From assembly GCA_947561395.2 (NCBI GenBank), contig OX387183.1, positions 28,942,853 through 29,006,852 of the forward strand: DNA of 64,000 bases, read 5' to 3'. This stretch comes from Buxus sempervirens. Taxonomy: Eukaryota; Streptophyta; Magnoliopsida; Buxales; Buxaceae. Positions 33,748 to 44,689 of this stretch are shown here, piece by piece. Position 1 is the first letter of the stretch. The number at the start of each line of letters is the position of its first letter. A model generated the notes under the pieces. That model worked only from the letters and a program-made list of their open reading frames with translations. It did not search any database and was not told the origin of the DNA. A program made the position numbers and the translations under genes.

Positions 33748-34365
33748 GTGGATCAGCTAAACAAGGTCCCGGCCCAGATCTCAATACTGGGCCTTTTGCT
33801 GAATTCGGAAAAGCACAGGGATGCGTTGTTAAGGGTGCTACAGAGTGCACATGTGTCCCAGACAATTGATCCAGACCAGCTAGGCAAAATGGTTGGTCAA
33901 ATCTTGTCACATAACATGATAAGTTTTTCTGAGGGTGAGATCAGCCCAAGTGGGTGCCACCACGTTGACCCTTTGCACATCACTGTGCTTTGTAAGGGTA
34001 GCATGGTAGCACGGGTTTTGATTGACAACGGGTTGGCGTTAAATGTCTGCCCGTTGATCACTTTTGTCAAGCTAGGTCTGGACCAGTCAAGGATCAAACA
34101 GAATGGGCGGATAGTGAGGGTTTTTGATAGCTCCAAGACCCACTCCCTAGGGAAGATTGAAATGCCGGTCACAATTGGGCCGAATATCTTCAACATCACA
34201 TTTGAGGTGATGGATATACCCGCAGCATTCAATCTGCTCCTAGGAAGGCCGTTGATACATTCGGCTAGGGCAATACCATCCACGCTCCACCAAATGGTGA
34301 AATATGTAAAGGGGCAAAGGGTGATAATAGTCTTAGCCGAAAACTTGGTGCCGCCCATCGTGTAA
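33748..34365 (+). pseudogene. G2 protease
   Basis: Retropepsin-like. The active site reads VLIDNGLALNVCP, with DNG in both elements. The flap/second half reads ITFEVMDIPAAFNLLLGRP. Here it is uninterrupted, and it gives the reference for the split G1 copy. A stop follows PPIV at 34363-34365, and homology continues downstream. Confidence 0.9.
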
Positions 34366-34408
34366 CCTGATGTACCCTTAATCAATGTAGACTTGACTGT
34401 CGACAAGA

Positions 34409-36922
34409 TTGCATTCCACTCATTTCAATTTGAGGCGGTTAATTTCATACCTGGGGAGTGTGAGAAAAAGAAAGAAAAAAGGGACTATTGCTGAAAGAAT
34501 GGTCAAGAAAGTGATGGAAAAATACCACTTTCACCCGGGGAAAGGCCTGGGAATAAGTTTGCAGCGAATGGTAGAGCCAGTCAAGGCCCAGAAATTGGTT
34601 CCTAAAGCAGGGTTGGGCTTCAAGCCCAGAGGCTGGAGAAGACAGAAGTATGAGGAAGGAGAGAGAAGAAGCAGAAGAAATTTCCCTCATTTAAGGGAAA
34701 ATTTTCCTAAACCCTCCTATATAATCCAACTGTCTCATCCCATGGACCAGTCCAAGCCTCCATACCACAACCTCAACCCATTCCAGAAACCCTATATTCC
34801 GACCCTGCAACACTATAAACCGTATCCAATATTGGAAGCAGCAGATGGGCCTGGGCCACAGCCCAAGCAGCAGGTGGACTTTTCTGAAGATGTTGGGGCT
34901 TTCTTCGCCATGACAGAAGGCGAAAAGACTGGTGGTGACATGGACCTGCCGTTCATTGATTGGGCCGCAGTGAAGATTCCAGACGAGGTCATATCTGGAC
35001 TGAGCCCCGTAGCAGAAAAGGGCAGTACCCACCCGGTGATGATGGCATCGGATTATGGGCCTGAGGAGCGGGCTTGCACAATTTTCCTTGCTCCTGAGAA
35101 ACATTTTTTAAATAATTGGGAGGAAACTTCCCTTACTTTTGAAGCAGCGTTTGTTCGGCAAACTGACGCAGCTTCCAAAAAAAAAACTCCAATAGTGGAT
35201 CGCCATTCCCCTGAAGGTTCTAATGGGCCATCGTCTTCAGGGGGATTAGGTTTAGAAGGCCCACAAAAAACCCAAAAAGATTTTTCTATTTTTTCTAGGA
35301 AATTTAATATTTTCAAAAAGGTCCAAACCACTTATGAACCGTATAACCAAACCAAATTGGACCAGGCTGAATATGACTTCGACCTTGAGCTCGACTTTGA
35401 TCTCATGGGGGTCGAAGAAGAGACCGAGGTCGAAGGAGAAGACCTTCCAAAAGAAATTAAATATCAATTGGAGCGTCATGAAAAGGGGGTCCAACCTAAT
35501 ATTGAGGAGACCATATCCATAAACCTTGGGACCGAAGATGACCCAAAAATTGTGAAAATCGGGTCATACTTGTCTGATGTGCAGAAAAATGAAATGTCAC
35601 GGTTTTTGGCGGACTACAAGGATGTGTTTGCTTGGTCGTATCGGGACATGCCGGGGTTGGACGCAGACATGGTGGTGCATAAGTTGCCAATTTTTCCAGG
35701 GGTTAAGCCAATCAAGCAGAAGCTGAGAAGATTGAAGCCTGAGTGGACTTTAAAGGTCAAGGACGAAGTGGTCAAACAGTTCCAAGCCGGATTTCTGGCA
35801 GTCTCTATGTACCCTGAGTGGCTCGCGAACATAGTGCCGGTACCCAAGAAGAACGGAAAAGTCAGAATGTGCGTGGACTATAGAGACTTGAACAAGGCTA
35901 GCCCAAAGGACGATTTTCCGCTTCCACACATCGACATTCTGGTCGATAATACTGCGGTACATAGCCTATTCTCCTTCATGGATGGATTCTCTAGATATAA
36001 TCAGATCAAGATGGCTAAGGAAGATCAGGAGAAAACATCATTTATCACACCTTGGGGCACATTCCACTACACGGTCATGCCGTTCGGACTCAAGAATGCC
36101 GGGGCAACATATCAGCGGGCCGTGACAGCACTATTCCATGACATGATCCACAAGGAGATGGAGGTCTATGTGGACGATATGATTGCCAAATCATGCAAGG
36201 AGGAGGACCACTTGATCAATCTGAAGAAGGTGTTTGATCGGCTCAGAAAATACAGTCTACGGCTTAACCCGGCAAAGTGCGTCTTTGGGACTACATCAGG
36301 AAAGTTGCTCGGGTTTATAGTGAGCCGAAGAGGAATTGAAATTGACCCGGCTAAAGCCAAGGCCATAATTGAAATGCCAGCACCCAGAACCGAGAAGGAG
36401 GTTCGTGGTTTTCTCGGGAGGATTCAGTATATAAGCCGGTTCATAGCACAGCTCACTGCTATCTGTGAACCAATTTTCAAGCTTCTGAGGAAGGATAACC
36501 CGACGGTCTGGAATGAGGATTGCCAGCAGGCCTTTGATACGATCAAGGAATATTTACTGAACCCGCCTGTGCTAGTGCCACCAACTCCGGGAAGACCGCT
36601 GATCCTGTACTTGTCAGTGTTGGAAACGTCGATGGGATGTGTCTTGGGGCAGCATGATGAGACCGGCAGAAAAGAAAGGGCCATTTACTATATGAGTAAA
36701 AAATTCACAGAATATGAAGCCAAGTACTCACCATTGGAAAAGACTTGCTGTGCTCTAGTGTGGGCAACTCAGAGGCTAAGGCATTACTTCCTTAGTCACT
36801 CCACACTATTGATATCCCGGATGGACCCGATGAAGTATTTATTTGAGAAACCGGCACTGACTGGCAGAACGGCAAAATGGCAACTGCTACTGTCCGAGTT
36901 TGACCTCACGTACATCACTTAG
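34409..36922 (+). pseudogene. G2 reverse transcriptase and first RNase H
   Basis: An 837-residue open frame, the longest in the window. The N-terminal third is a linker with a G-patch-like stretch (YHFHPGKGLGISLQRMVEP) and an acidic run (DFDLELDFDLMG). RT motifs are all present: VRMCVDYRDLN, FSFMDGFSRYNQI, MPFGLKNAGATYQ, YVDDMIAK. The first RNase H has LYLSVLETSMG where TDAS is usual, so its first catalytic Asp is missing, as in G1. The frame ends at a TAG (36920-36922) where G1 has CAG (YITQKAIKGQ). Confidence 0.93.
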
Positions 36923-38729
36923 AAGGCGATCAAGGGTCAAGCCATAGCTGATCACCTGGCTGCACATCCTCTGCCAGAATATCAACCCTTGAAGGCCAAC
37001 TTCTAGATGAGGCAATTCTGTACACTGAAGAGGAGGAAAGTGAGAGTTCTTGGCAGATGTTCTTCGATGGGGCCGCCAACATGAATGGGAATGGAATAGG
37101 GGCAGTCTTGGTCAAACCAGATGGTTCACACATCCCGATTGCAGTAAAGCTGAGATTTCAGTGCACCAATAACATAGCAGAATATGAAGCATGCATAATT
37201 GGATTGCAAGCAGCCATAGATCATGGAGTAGAGGAACTTGACGTATACGGGGATTCGAGTCTTATCATCTTCCAAACAACTGGTGAGTGGAAAACCAAGG
37301 ATCACAAATTGATCCCCTATCACCAGTATTTGGAAGAAATAAGCACAAATTTCACTCGAATTTCCTTCAACTATATGCCAAGGGCCAAAATCAATTTGCG
37401 GATGCTCTAGCAACATTGGCTTCAATGGTTAGCATACCAGAAGGGGTAGACATTAGACCACTGGAAATTGAGGTTAGAGATGAACCGGCTTACTGTCTCG
37501 TTCTAGAGGGGGCACCAGAAGAAGAAACACCATGGTTTCAAGATATCAAAAATTTCTTGAACAATCGGAGTCTGCCAGAAAATGCCACTGCTACTGAGAA
37601 GAGGACAATACAGAGATTGGCTGGTCAATTTCTGCTAAGTGGTGGACATGTGTACAAGAGGTCACATAATGACATTCTGCTAAGATGTGTAGCCAAGGCT
37701 GAATCGGAAAGGCTGATCGAGACCGTACATGGAGGAGTTTGTGGGCCCCATATGAGTGGGCACATGCTGGCAAAAAAGTTCCTGAGGCTGGGCTACTACT
37801 GGACGACCATCGAGCATGATTGCTGTGTACATGTCAGGAGGTGCCACCAATGTCAGATATATGCAGATAATAAGCATGCACCCCCAGGTGAGTTGCACAA
37901 CATGACATCACCGTGGCCCTTCTCTATGTGAGGCATAGATGTTATTGGCATGATCTCCCCTAAGGCATCGAACGGACACAGATTCATCCTGGTGGCGATT
38001 GACTACTTCACTAAGTGGGTAGAAGCAGATTCATATGCAAACATCACAAGCAACCATGTTATTAAATTTTTGAAGCACAATATTATTTGTCGCTATGGAC
38101 TGCCAAGTGCCATAGTATCAGACAACGCTTCAAATATTAAGAATAGGGACATGAAGAAAATGTGTGAGCAGTTTCAGATCACCCACCACAAGTCAGTTCC
38201 ATACAGGCCGAAGATGAATGGGGCAGTAGAAGCAGCAAATAAAAATATAAAGAAAATCATTCAGAAGATGGTAGTGAGTTACAAGGACTGGCATGAAATG
38301 CTACCACTTGCTCTACATGCTTATAGAACCTCGATCCGGACTTCAACTGGGGCAACCCCGTACTCACTAGTCTATGGGATGGAAGCAGTCTTGCCCGTGG
38401 AAGTAGAGATCCCATCACTCAGAGTGCTCATGGAAGCCGAACTGGAAGAAGTCGAATGGGTGCAGTCAAGACATGATCAACTTAACCTGATAGAAGAAAA
38501 GCGGTTGAAAGCGCTTTGCCATGGACAGTTGTACCAGAAGAGAATGGCCCGGGCTTACAATAAGAGAGTGAGGCCCAGAACTTTCCAAGAAGGAAACTTG
38601 GTGCTAAAGAAAATCTTGCCATTTTTGGAAGATCCTCATGGTAAGTTCAAGCCCAATTGGGAAGGGCCGTATGTTGTCAAGAAGGTCCTGTCAGGGGGTG
38701 CACTCATCTTAGCAGAAAAGGATGGGTAA
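36923..38729 (+). pseudogene. G2 second RNase H and integrase
   Basis: The second RNase H (37057-37440) has FFDGAAN, NNIAEYEA, VYGDSS and, after a frameshift near 37390, NQFADAL. The integrase has the HHCC region (VHGGVCGPHMSGH ... VRRCHQC), then TGA at 37929-37931 in place of TGG (FSM, stop, GIDVIG), then the catalytic core: GIDVIG, VSDNAS, GAVEAANK. The C-terminus reads VLKKILPFLEDPHGKFKPNW and ends at TAA 38727-38729. Confidence 0.92.
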
Positions 38730-39690
38730 GATTTTCCTGAGCCTATTAACTCTGATGCAGTAAAAAGGTATTTTCCTTGAGTGAATAGTTCTAGGACATG
38801 ATCCGAGGCCATTTTTCTTTATTTCCTTCAAAAATTCAAATCCCTAGTCTAGCCAAGTTGAGCCGGTTCGTTTCTTTGATAAACCCAAACCGGACTTACA
38901 GTCAAATTGGGGCGAAATCAATTGGGGCAAAAATAAGGAAAAAAGAAAAAGAGAGGAAAAGCAATGAAAATTGGCAAATGAAAGCCAAGTGTGAAAAAGA
39001 TGCAAAGAATGCAATTTGGGGAAAAATGGGTAAATTCATCATGACTGTGAGTCCGGTTGACCTATTTCCACACTTGAAAATTTTTGGACCTTTAATACCC
39101 TTTCTTTCATAAACTGAGCCTAGCCTTTATTTCGTCCTATTTTTAAGCCCTCGGTGATCTTAGTTTGTTCATTCAAATATCAGAGTAAGATGGATGATGA
39201 CGGAAGGCAGAAGCCGGCCCTAGCGAAAACCGTAACTTGCGCTAGGGGCAATATTGGCAAAAAAATGATAAAAAGAAAAATCAGAGGTTAAGTTGATCAT
39301 GGAAATCGGAGCTTGAAGTAAAGTTGGCATGAACAGAATGAGGACAATTTTGGCATTTGGGGATGACTCTAAAGGTCCTAAGATGGACGGTTCTGATCCC
39401 TCATCATTTTTTGGACTACCCTTTTCATTATTTAACCTGGTTCTAATTCCTTTAATTATAGGTGATTAAGTGCATGGACCAAATTTCAAAAAACAAAAAA
39501 AAATATAAAAAGGAAAAATTATACTTTGGCCAGTGATGATAAATCAAATACTTTTCATAAAACCTTTGTTTTTACAAGCATATGAGAATTCTGAGGCCAA
39601 TAATATAAAAATTTTATTTTGAATTAAATCCTTTGTCTTTCCACTATTGGAGTTTGCTTTTGTACAAAGGTAGGAAAAAAAATGAAAAAA
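38730..39690. other. Spacer between convergent pol and gene A in G2
   Basis: No coding sequence supported. It is the counterpart of G1 8348-9275, with shared blocks such as the stretch near 39047-39090 and GCGCTAGGGGCAATATTGGC-like sequence near 39240. Confidence 0.7.
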
Positions 39691-39699
39691 TGTGTGCAG

Positions 39700-41436
39700 G
39701 AAATAAAGCCAGTCTCTGTTTCCTAGCCGCTCCTCAAGCTCCCGAATCCGAGCTGCCTGAGCTGCAATGACTCCTAAGCCCCCTCTGCAGCGGGATCACT
39801 CAAGAAGAAAATGACCTCATCTGAAAGGGCCTGCCTGATCCGCATACTCCTAAGGCTGGCCAAAGTATCCTGGTCCTTCTGTCGTATCATACGGACCTCA
39901 AAGCGACGGGCCTGCCTCTGCTCCTCCAGCTTCTCTTCCATGGCAGTACGGCGTGAGATCTGCTCCTCAAGCTGTCTCTCCAGATAAATGCCCTGTATCC
40001 TGAGCTCCTGGGCCTCCCGTACCCATATCTGCTGAAGCCGCTTATGAGAAGCCCGCTCAGACTCTAGAATATCCTCATAAGTGGGAGCCAAGACTGTAGG
40101 AGGATCTTCGGGTACTGGTGCCTGACTCTGTATCTGCTCCTTGATCCAGAAGAGATAATCCTTCACATGGGCTTCTGAGAAGACTGGGCCACGCATGAAG
40201 CGAACATAGGACCACTCGCTCATCAACCAGGCATTCAGCTTCATGGTATCTGGAGAAAGGGGCCCAAGATGATCCTCATATCCACTTGGGATGATAATCC
40301 CCTGGGTCGCTCGGAACTGACGAAGGACCCGCAGAGGAAGATACAGCACTACATACCTCAGGCCAGCTAGGATCAGAAAGTTGCGGTCACGGAAGCTAAT
40401 CACTGTCTGCATTGGGCTGGTAAGTACCAGGCCATCTCACCTGGTCATCCTGAAGTGAGCCCCAGAAAGTAAACCAGCCCTGTTTGTCCCCTGGAATATC
40501 TGGACATCCCCGATTGCTCATCAAGATGGGGACTTTCAGGCTCGGGAAGAAATGTCAATTGATTTCTTCAATCTGACTCAGATGATCGAGTAGCCAAAGC
40601 TGCAAAGGAAGAGAGATATATCAGCACATTGTAAAAAGAAAAAAAAAAGCAAAAAAGCAAGAAAAAAGCAAAAAAGAAAGCAAAAAAGCAAAAAAGAAAG
40701 CAAAAAAAGCAAAAAAAAGAAAAAATATTTTTACCTGCAGGATCGGAGCACATGCTAGGAAGCGTTTCGACTTCCTATTATAGCAATCAGTCAAGGCCTA
40801 ATACATCCCAGCCAAAACCATAGGGGCCAACCTCTCCCTAACCTGGCATATCACTAAAATCAAGGCCAAGTCCACCTCGTCATCATCCCGTGGGAAAAGC
40901 AACTGGTTGACCACTATCAGGGTCAAGGCATTGAACCGGGCCTCCTTGTTCTCCCCTCTCAAAAGCCTCTCATTCAAAAAAGCCTTAGATAGGGTCAATA
41001 GGGTGTCAGAATCCCCCAAGTCCTTCTTCCCTAGGCCCAAAAATGTAGAAGCTTCCTTCTTGTAACTGGGCCTAAGAGGCGGGTTCACCACCTTCTCATC
41101 ATACCTCAAGCCCAGAATGGTCTCCACCTCCTCAATGGTTGGGGTCATCTCATGGTTCCCAAAACGGAACAAGTTGAGGTCGGGAACCCAATGACCAATC
41201 ATGGCCTCTATAATCTCCCACTTGAAGGGAACCTTGGGAATGAGCAGGGTGTGGCCAAGATTTGTAGAATCCCATCTCCTCTCCTCATCTATGGTCATAG
41301 AGTTAACCCATCTTGTGTAAAAAGAATCCACAGGGTTGTACCTAGTGAGATTCGGGGGTTTTGATCTAAAAGGCTGTTTTGCAGGGGAGGCGGTGTGGAC
41401 AGACAATAATGGGGCAGAAGATGATCCGGATTCCAT
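39700..41436 (-). pseudogene. Antisense gene A in G2: DUF7745-like protein, two exons
   Basis: Runs opposite to pol. Exon 1 is 41436-40735 (start MESGSSSAPLL), exon 2 is 40599 to about 39700. Conserved stretches: FKWEIIEAMIGHWVPDLN, EMTPTIEEVETILGLRY, FNALTLIVVNQLLFPRDDDE, and in exon 2 VLYLPLRVLRQFRATQG. The C-terminus is a coiled coil (LERQLEEQISRRTAMEEKLE). Exon 2 has a TGA where G1 has CGC/CGA-type Arg (near 40557), a one-base loss near 40415 and another near 39775, after which G1-like sequence (GVIAAQAARIRELEERL) continues in the next frame. Protein function is unknown; the coiled coil suggests dimers. Confidence 0.82.
40600..40734 (-). other. Intron of antisense gene A in G2
   Basis: 135 bp, donor CTGCAG|GTAAAA and acceptor TCCTTTGCAG. 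The exon junction reads ATCCTGCAG then CTTTGGCTA, the same position and phase as in G1. The gene-strand tract is T-rich (the plus strand is AAAAAAGC repeats at 40635-40725). Confidence 0.87.
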
Positions 41437-41544
41437 TGGAGTTGATGGGAGCAAGCTAGAACTCAAGAGGAGGAAGAAAAAGGCGAAAAAGGGGGTTTCT
41501 AAACTCAAAAACTCGTAAAAAATGTGCAAATCCCGATGCTGGTT

Positions 41545-41555
41545 GCTTTTATAGA
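41545..41555 (-). promoter_or_regulatory. TATA box of antisense gene A in G2
   Basis: TCTATAAAAGC on the minus strand, about 110 bp upstream of the ATG and 10 bp downstream of the palindrome cluster. Confidence 0.75.
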
Positions 41556-41565
41556 AGTTTTTTAA

Positions 41566-41707
41566 GTATCCGGCATATCAGGCCGGATACACAGCTTTCT
41601 CTTCTTATCCGGCATTCTTTGCCAGATACAAATAAACCTTAGCGTATCCGGCATATTATGCCGGATACAAAGGAAACTTAATGTATCCGGCCTGATATGC
41701 CAGATAC
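41566..41707. repeat. 39 bp-period palindrome cluster upstream of G2 antisense gene A
   Basis: Four 25 bp units start at 41566, 41605, 41644 and 41683, exactly 39 bp apart. Units 1 and 3 have perfect 9 bp arms GTATCCGGC and GCCGGATAC. Confidence 0.93.
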
Positions 41708-41920
41708 AAAGAAAAACATCAAAAAAAAGAGCAAGGGATAAAAAATCCGAATTTTTTACCTGTTTCACCTGTGTACAATTCATAATTGCATAAAATTGGA
41801 GACAAAAGATGTGCAAGACAATAGAAAATGAATAAAAAGTTTTTTTATATATATATGCAAGTTTTTGTACAAGGATGATGGTATAAATACATAAAAAGGG
41901 AAAATCTTAATCTGCTACTC

Positions 41921-44586
41921 CTATGCAGGATCATCCCCGCGTCCTCGGCCGCGTCCACCTCTACGGCCTCTCCCCCAAAGCGATCAGCCCCTAGAGTAAG
42001 CAAGAAGACGCTCGGCTACATGGCGTGGATGCCGACCCACCACCTGCTGGAGCTGATACTCCAAGCAATACTCCTCGATGTCTGGGGGCAGAGCAGGAGC
42101 AGAATCTGGGGAGGAAGCCTCTGGCTCAGCAGCAACCGGCCCAACTGGGCCCTCATCTATAGCCGGCTCTACTCCCGCAGCTCCAAAAGGCCCAACATCA
42201 GCAGCAGAAGGACCAGGAGCAGAAGTAGCTGGGTACATAGAAAAATCAGAAAATCAAGATATAAGGATAAGGAGGAACCAAAGAAGGAGAAATTAAAAGA
42301 GAGCATACCGGGAATGTCTGCAGCAGGAATAGGAGGATCCGGCTCATCAAGACCAGCCACTGGGGCATCCTCAAGATCAGCAGCCTGAGCTGGGGACGTA
42401 TTAGGAACAAAGAAGGCATGCTCATGGACTGGGCCCTGCACAAGTCAAAAAGCTATATCAGAATAACAAAAGCAAGGAAATGAGAGAAATGAAAATATGA
42501 GAAGACCAGATACCTATCTAGCCCAGAGCTCAGCAACTAGGGCCTCCAGCTCCCTGATCCGGGCATCCCTCTGGGCCACGACCGCGTCGTGCTCAGCGAT
42601 CAGATCATCGATCGCGGCCCGCTGGCTCTCGAACCGGTCCCGGATGATGTTGAGCTCGTGTACCTGCCAACAAGGACGGAATTGGGGTCTGAAATGCATA
42701 AAGGCAGAAAAGCAGATAAAAACAGGAGGACCACAAGACTCACCGTGTCCTCGTGGATCCGGATACAGATACAGATCCCGCCTATCTCCGTCACCCCGGC
42801 ACGAGTGGGTCGATCCATCAAGCATCCGATGGAGACTCTCTGGATCCACTCGTCGTAATCCCCGTCTACTGTGAGCCCCTCCGCATCCATGAAATGATCA
42901 AACTGATCCACCTCAAAGCCGGGGAGGAGTGTATCGGGCCCCACAAGAGGAGGAGGAACGGGGATGCGAAGTGTGCCCGTGTGCTGGAAGTACAGGCGCT
43001 CTCCTAAGTACATCACCCTACCAAGCCTCCCAAGGAAGCACTGGTATGGCTGACGTCGGAGATCTCTCTCGAAGGCATCCTGTACTGCCATCTCACGGGC
43101 AACTCCAACATCCACATCGTCAGGATGGGATAAAATGAGCTGCAAAGAAGAAAAGTGGTCAGATACAGTCAAGAGGCAGGAAGAAAAGTAAAAGGAAAAG
43201 GGTAGAAGATTTACATCAGATCGGCGAGCACGGTCCAAGTGCACCCGAGCAGTGCGAGGCTGACTCCTATCAGCATCTCGAACCTGGGCCGACCACCGCA
43301 AAGCCACAGGGAAATCCGCAACCTCAGGAACCGGAGAGGGGCGGAAGAAGGTCATGTAGGTGTACATAAACACCTGACAAAAGGAAAATCAGACAGAAAT
43401 AAAGAGGGATAAAGCCTAAAGAATTAAATCAGACAGATAAATCCAATACCTACAGAATCTGCCAGAAGAACTGGCAGTTGACCCCATCGCCTCTCGGGGA
43501 TGCCAGGCCTCGAACCACTCGGCATAACCCGGCCAGGATGGTCCCATAAATGAGTCAACCCCAAGCCAGCTGGCGGGTCTGACGAAGATCTCTCAAGGCA
43601 TCTAGGAAGAGGGGGTTGACACTAGTGGTATCCTCCGGGAAGAAGCAGCTCCCAAGCATCGCAAGAATACATGCCGGAAGATAGGCACAAAGGCTGCGTC
43701 CTCCACGGAGACGGTCTCGTGCCTCCCCTCAAAATGTCGAGCCAGGCTCTCCCGCAGCCAACTAATAGAGAGACGGCCACTCCGCCCATCCCAAGCAGCA
43801 TGGGGAAGATCCGGGTACCCCAGAAGAAAACCAATATCCTCGGCAGAAGGCCGATCCAAGACGATGGTCCGCCCCGTCAATGGAATACCGGTGATCATCA
43901 CAAAATCGGAGGGGCGGATCCCTAGCTCCATGTCTGGAAGGTGGAAAGACTGAGTCTCCGGGAAGTATCTATCATGGCAAAAATAAGTGGACGATCAGCT
44001 CTGAAGGAGGGAATGCTGATAAAGTGATCCAAGTGGCACCTCCCAAACTCACGCCTGAGTGCCGGAGACAGTGACTGAGCCAACTCGCTGAATCTACCCC
44101 AGCTGCCTCGTAAGTGGGAGGAATGATAGGGAAGCGGCACATCTGCCCTGATGCATATGGAGGGGTGGCTATCCAAGCCACTGAGAAGCTCTGTATCATG
44201 AACAGATGCCCTCAGCTCCTCAGAGACCCTTGACAGAGCTACAGCAGTACCATCTTGAGCCGCACCTCTGGCTCTGCCTCGGCCTCTGCCACGACCTCTC
44301 TCGCCCTCAAGGGCCTGATCCTGAACTCTGCCTCGCCCTTGGCCTCGACCTCGAGCAGGTGCAACCACGGGCTAAATTTCAAGAGAAAGGTGCGAAGATT
44401 GGTGTAGGAGGAGAATGAAAAAAGGAAGAGAATAATTTGAAAGCCTACCTCAGCAGAGCTCTCCCGAGAGACATCTAGTGGCTCCGACAAGGTGGCGCTG
44501 GAACTCGCCTCTGTCCGAGCCCGCGAAGTGGAGGGCTGATCAGCTGGGTCAACCTCCTCTCTAATGCGGGAACGACTCGTAGCCAT
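41921..44586 (-). pseudogene. Antisense gene B in G2: plant-mobile-domain-like protein, seven exons
   Basis: Exons on the minus strand: 44586-44449, 44371-43450, 43373-43215, 43139-42744, 42663-42514, 42435-42309, 42238-41921. All six introns are GT-AG and 70-80 bp long. Exon 2 starts with an RG-rich stretch (GRGQGRGR, RGRGRGRARG), then a domain like the aminotransferase-like plant mobile domain: LIFAMIDRYFPETQSFHLPD, GIPLTGRTIVLDRPS, FRHVFLRCLGA and LRDLRQTRQLAWG. Exon 5 is a coiled coil (RDARIRELEALVAELWAR). The C-terminus is RG-rich (GRGRRGGRGRGRG). Damage: frameshifts near 43985 and 43640, stops near 43550, at the exon 2 end (TAG), in exon 5 (TAG at the donor) and exon 7 (TGA). Exon borders are my inference from splice sites and frame. 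Confidence 0.78.
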
Positions 44587-44674
44587 CTATACAGGGAAGT
44601 GTTTTATAAATTTCAATTCAAATCTATCTGGAATCCTACTTTGCTCAGTTCAAATTGATCAAAAATTTCACTTT

Positions 44675-44685
44675 GCTTTTATAGG
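44675..44685 (-). promoter_or_regulatory. Possible TATA box of antisense gene B in G2
   Basis: CCTATAAAAGC on the minus strand, about 90-100 bp upstream of the ATG at 44586. An alternative upstream start near 46130 is possible (see the next entry). Confidence 0.5.
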
Positions 44686-44689
44686 TTCT

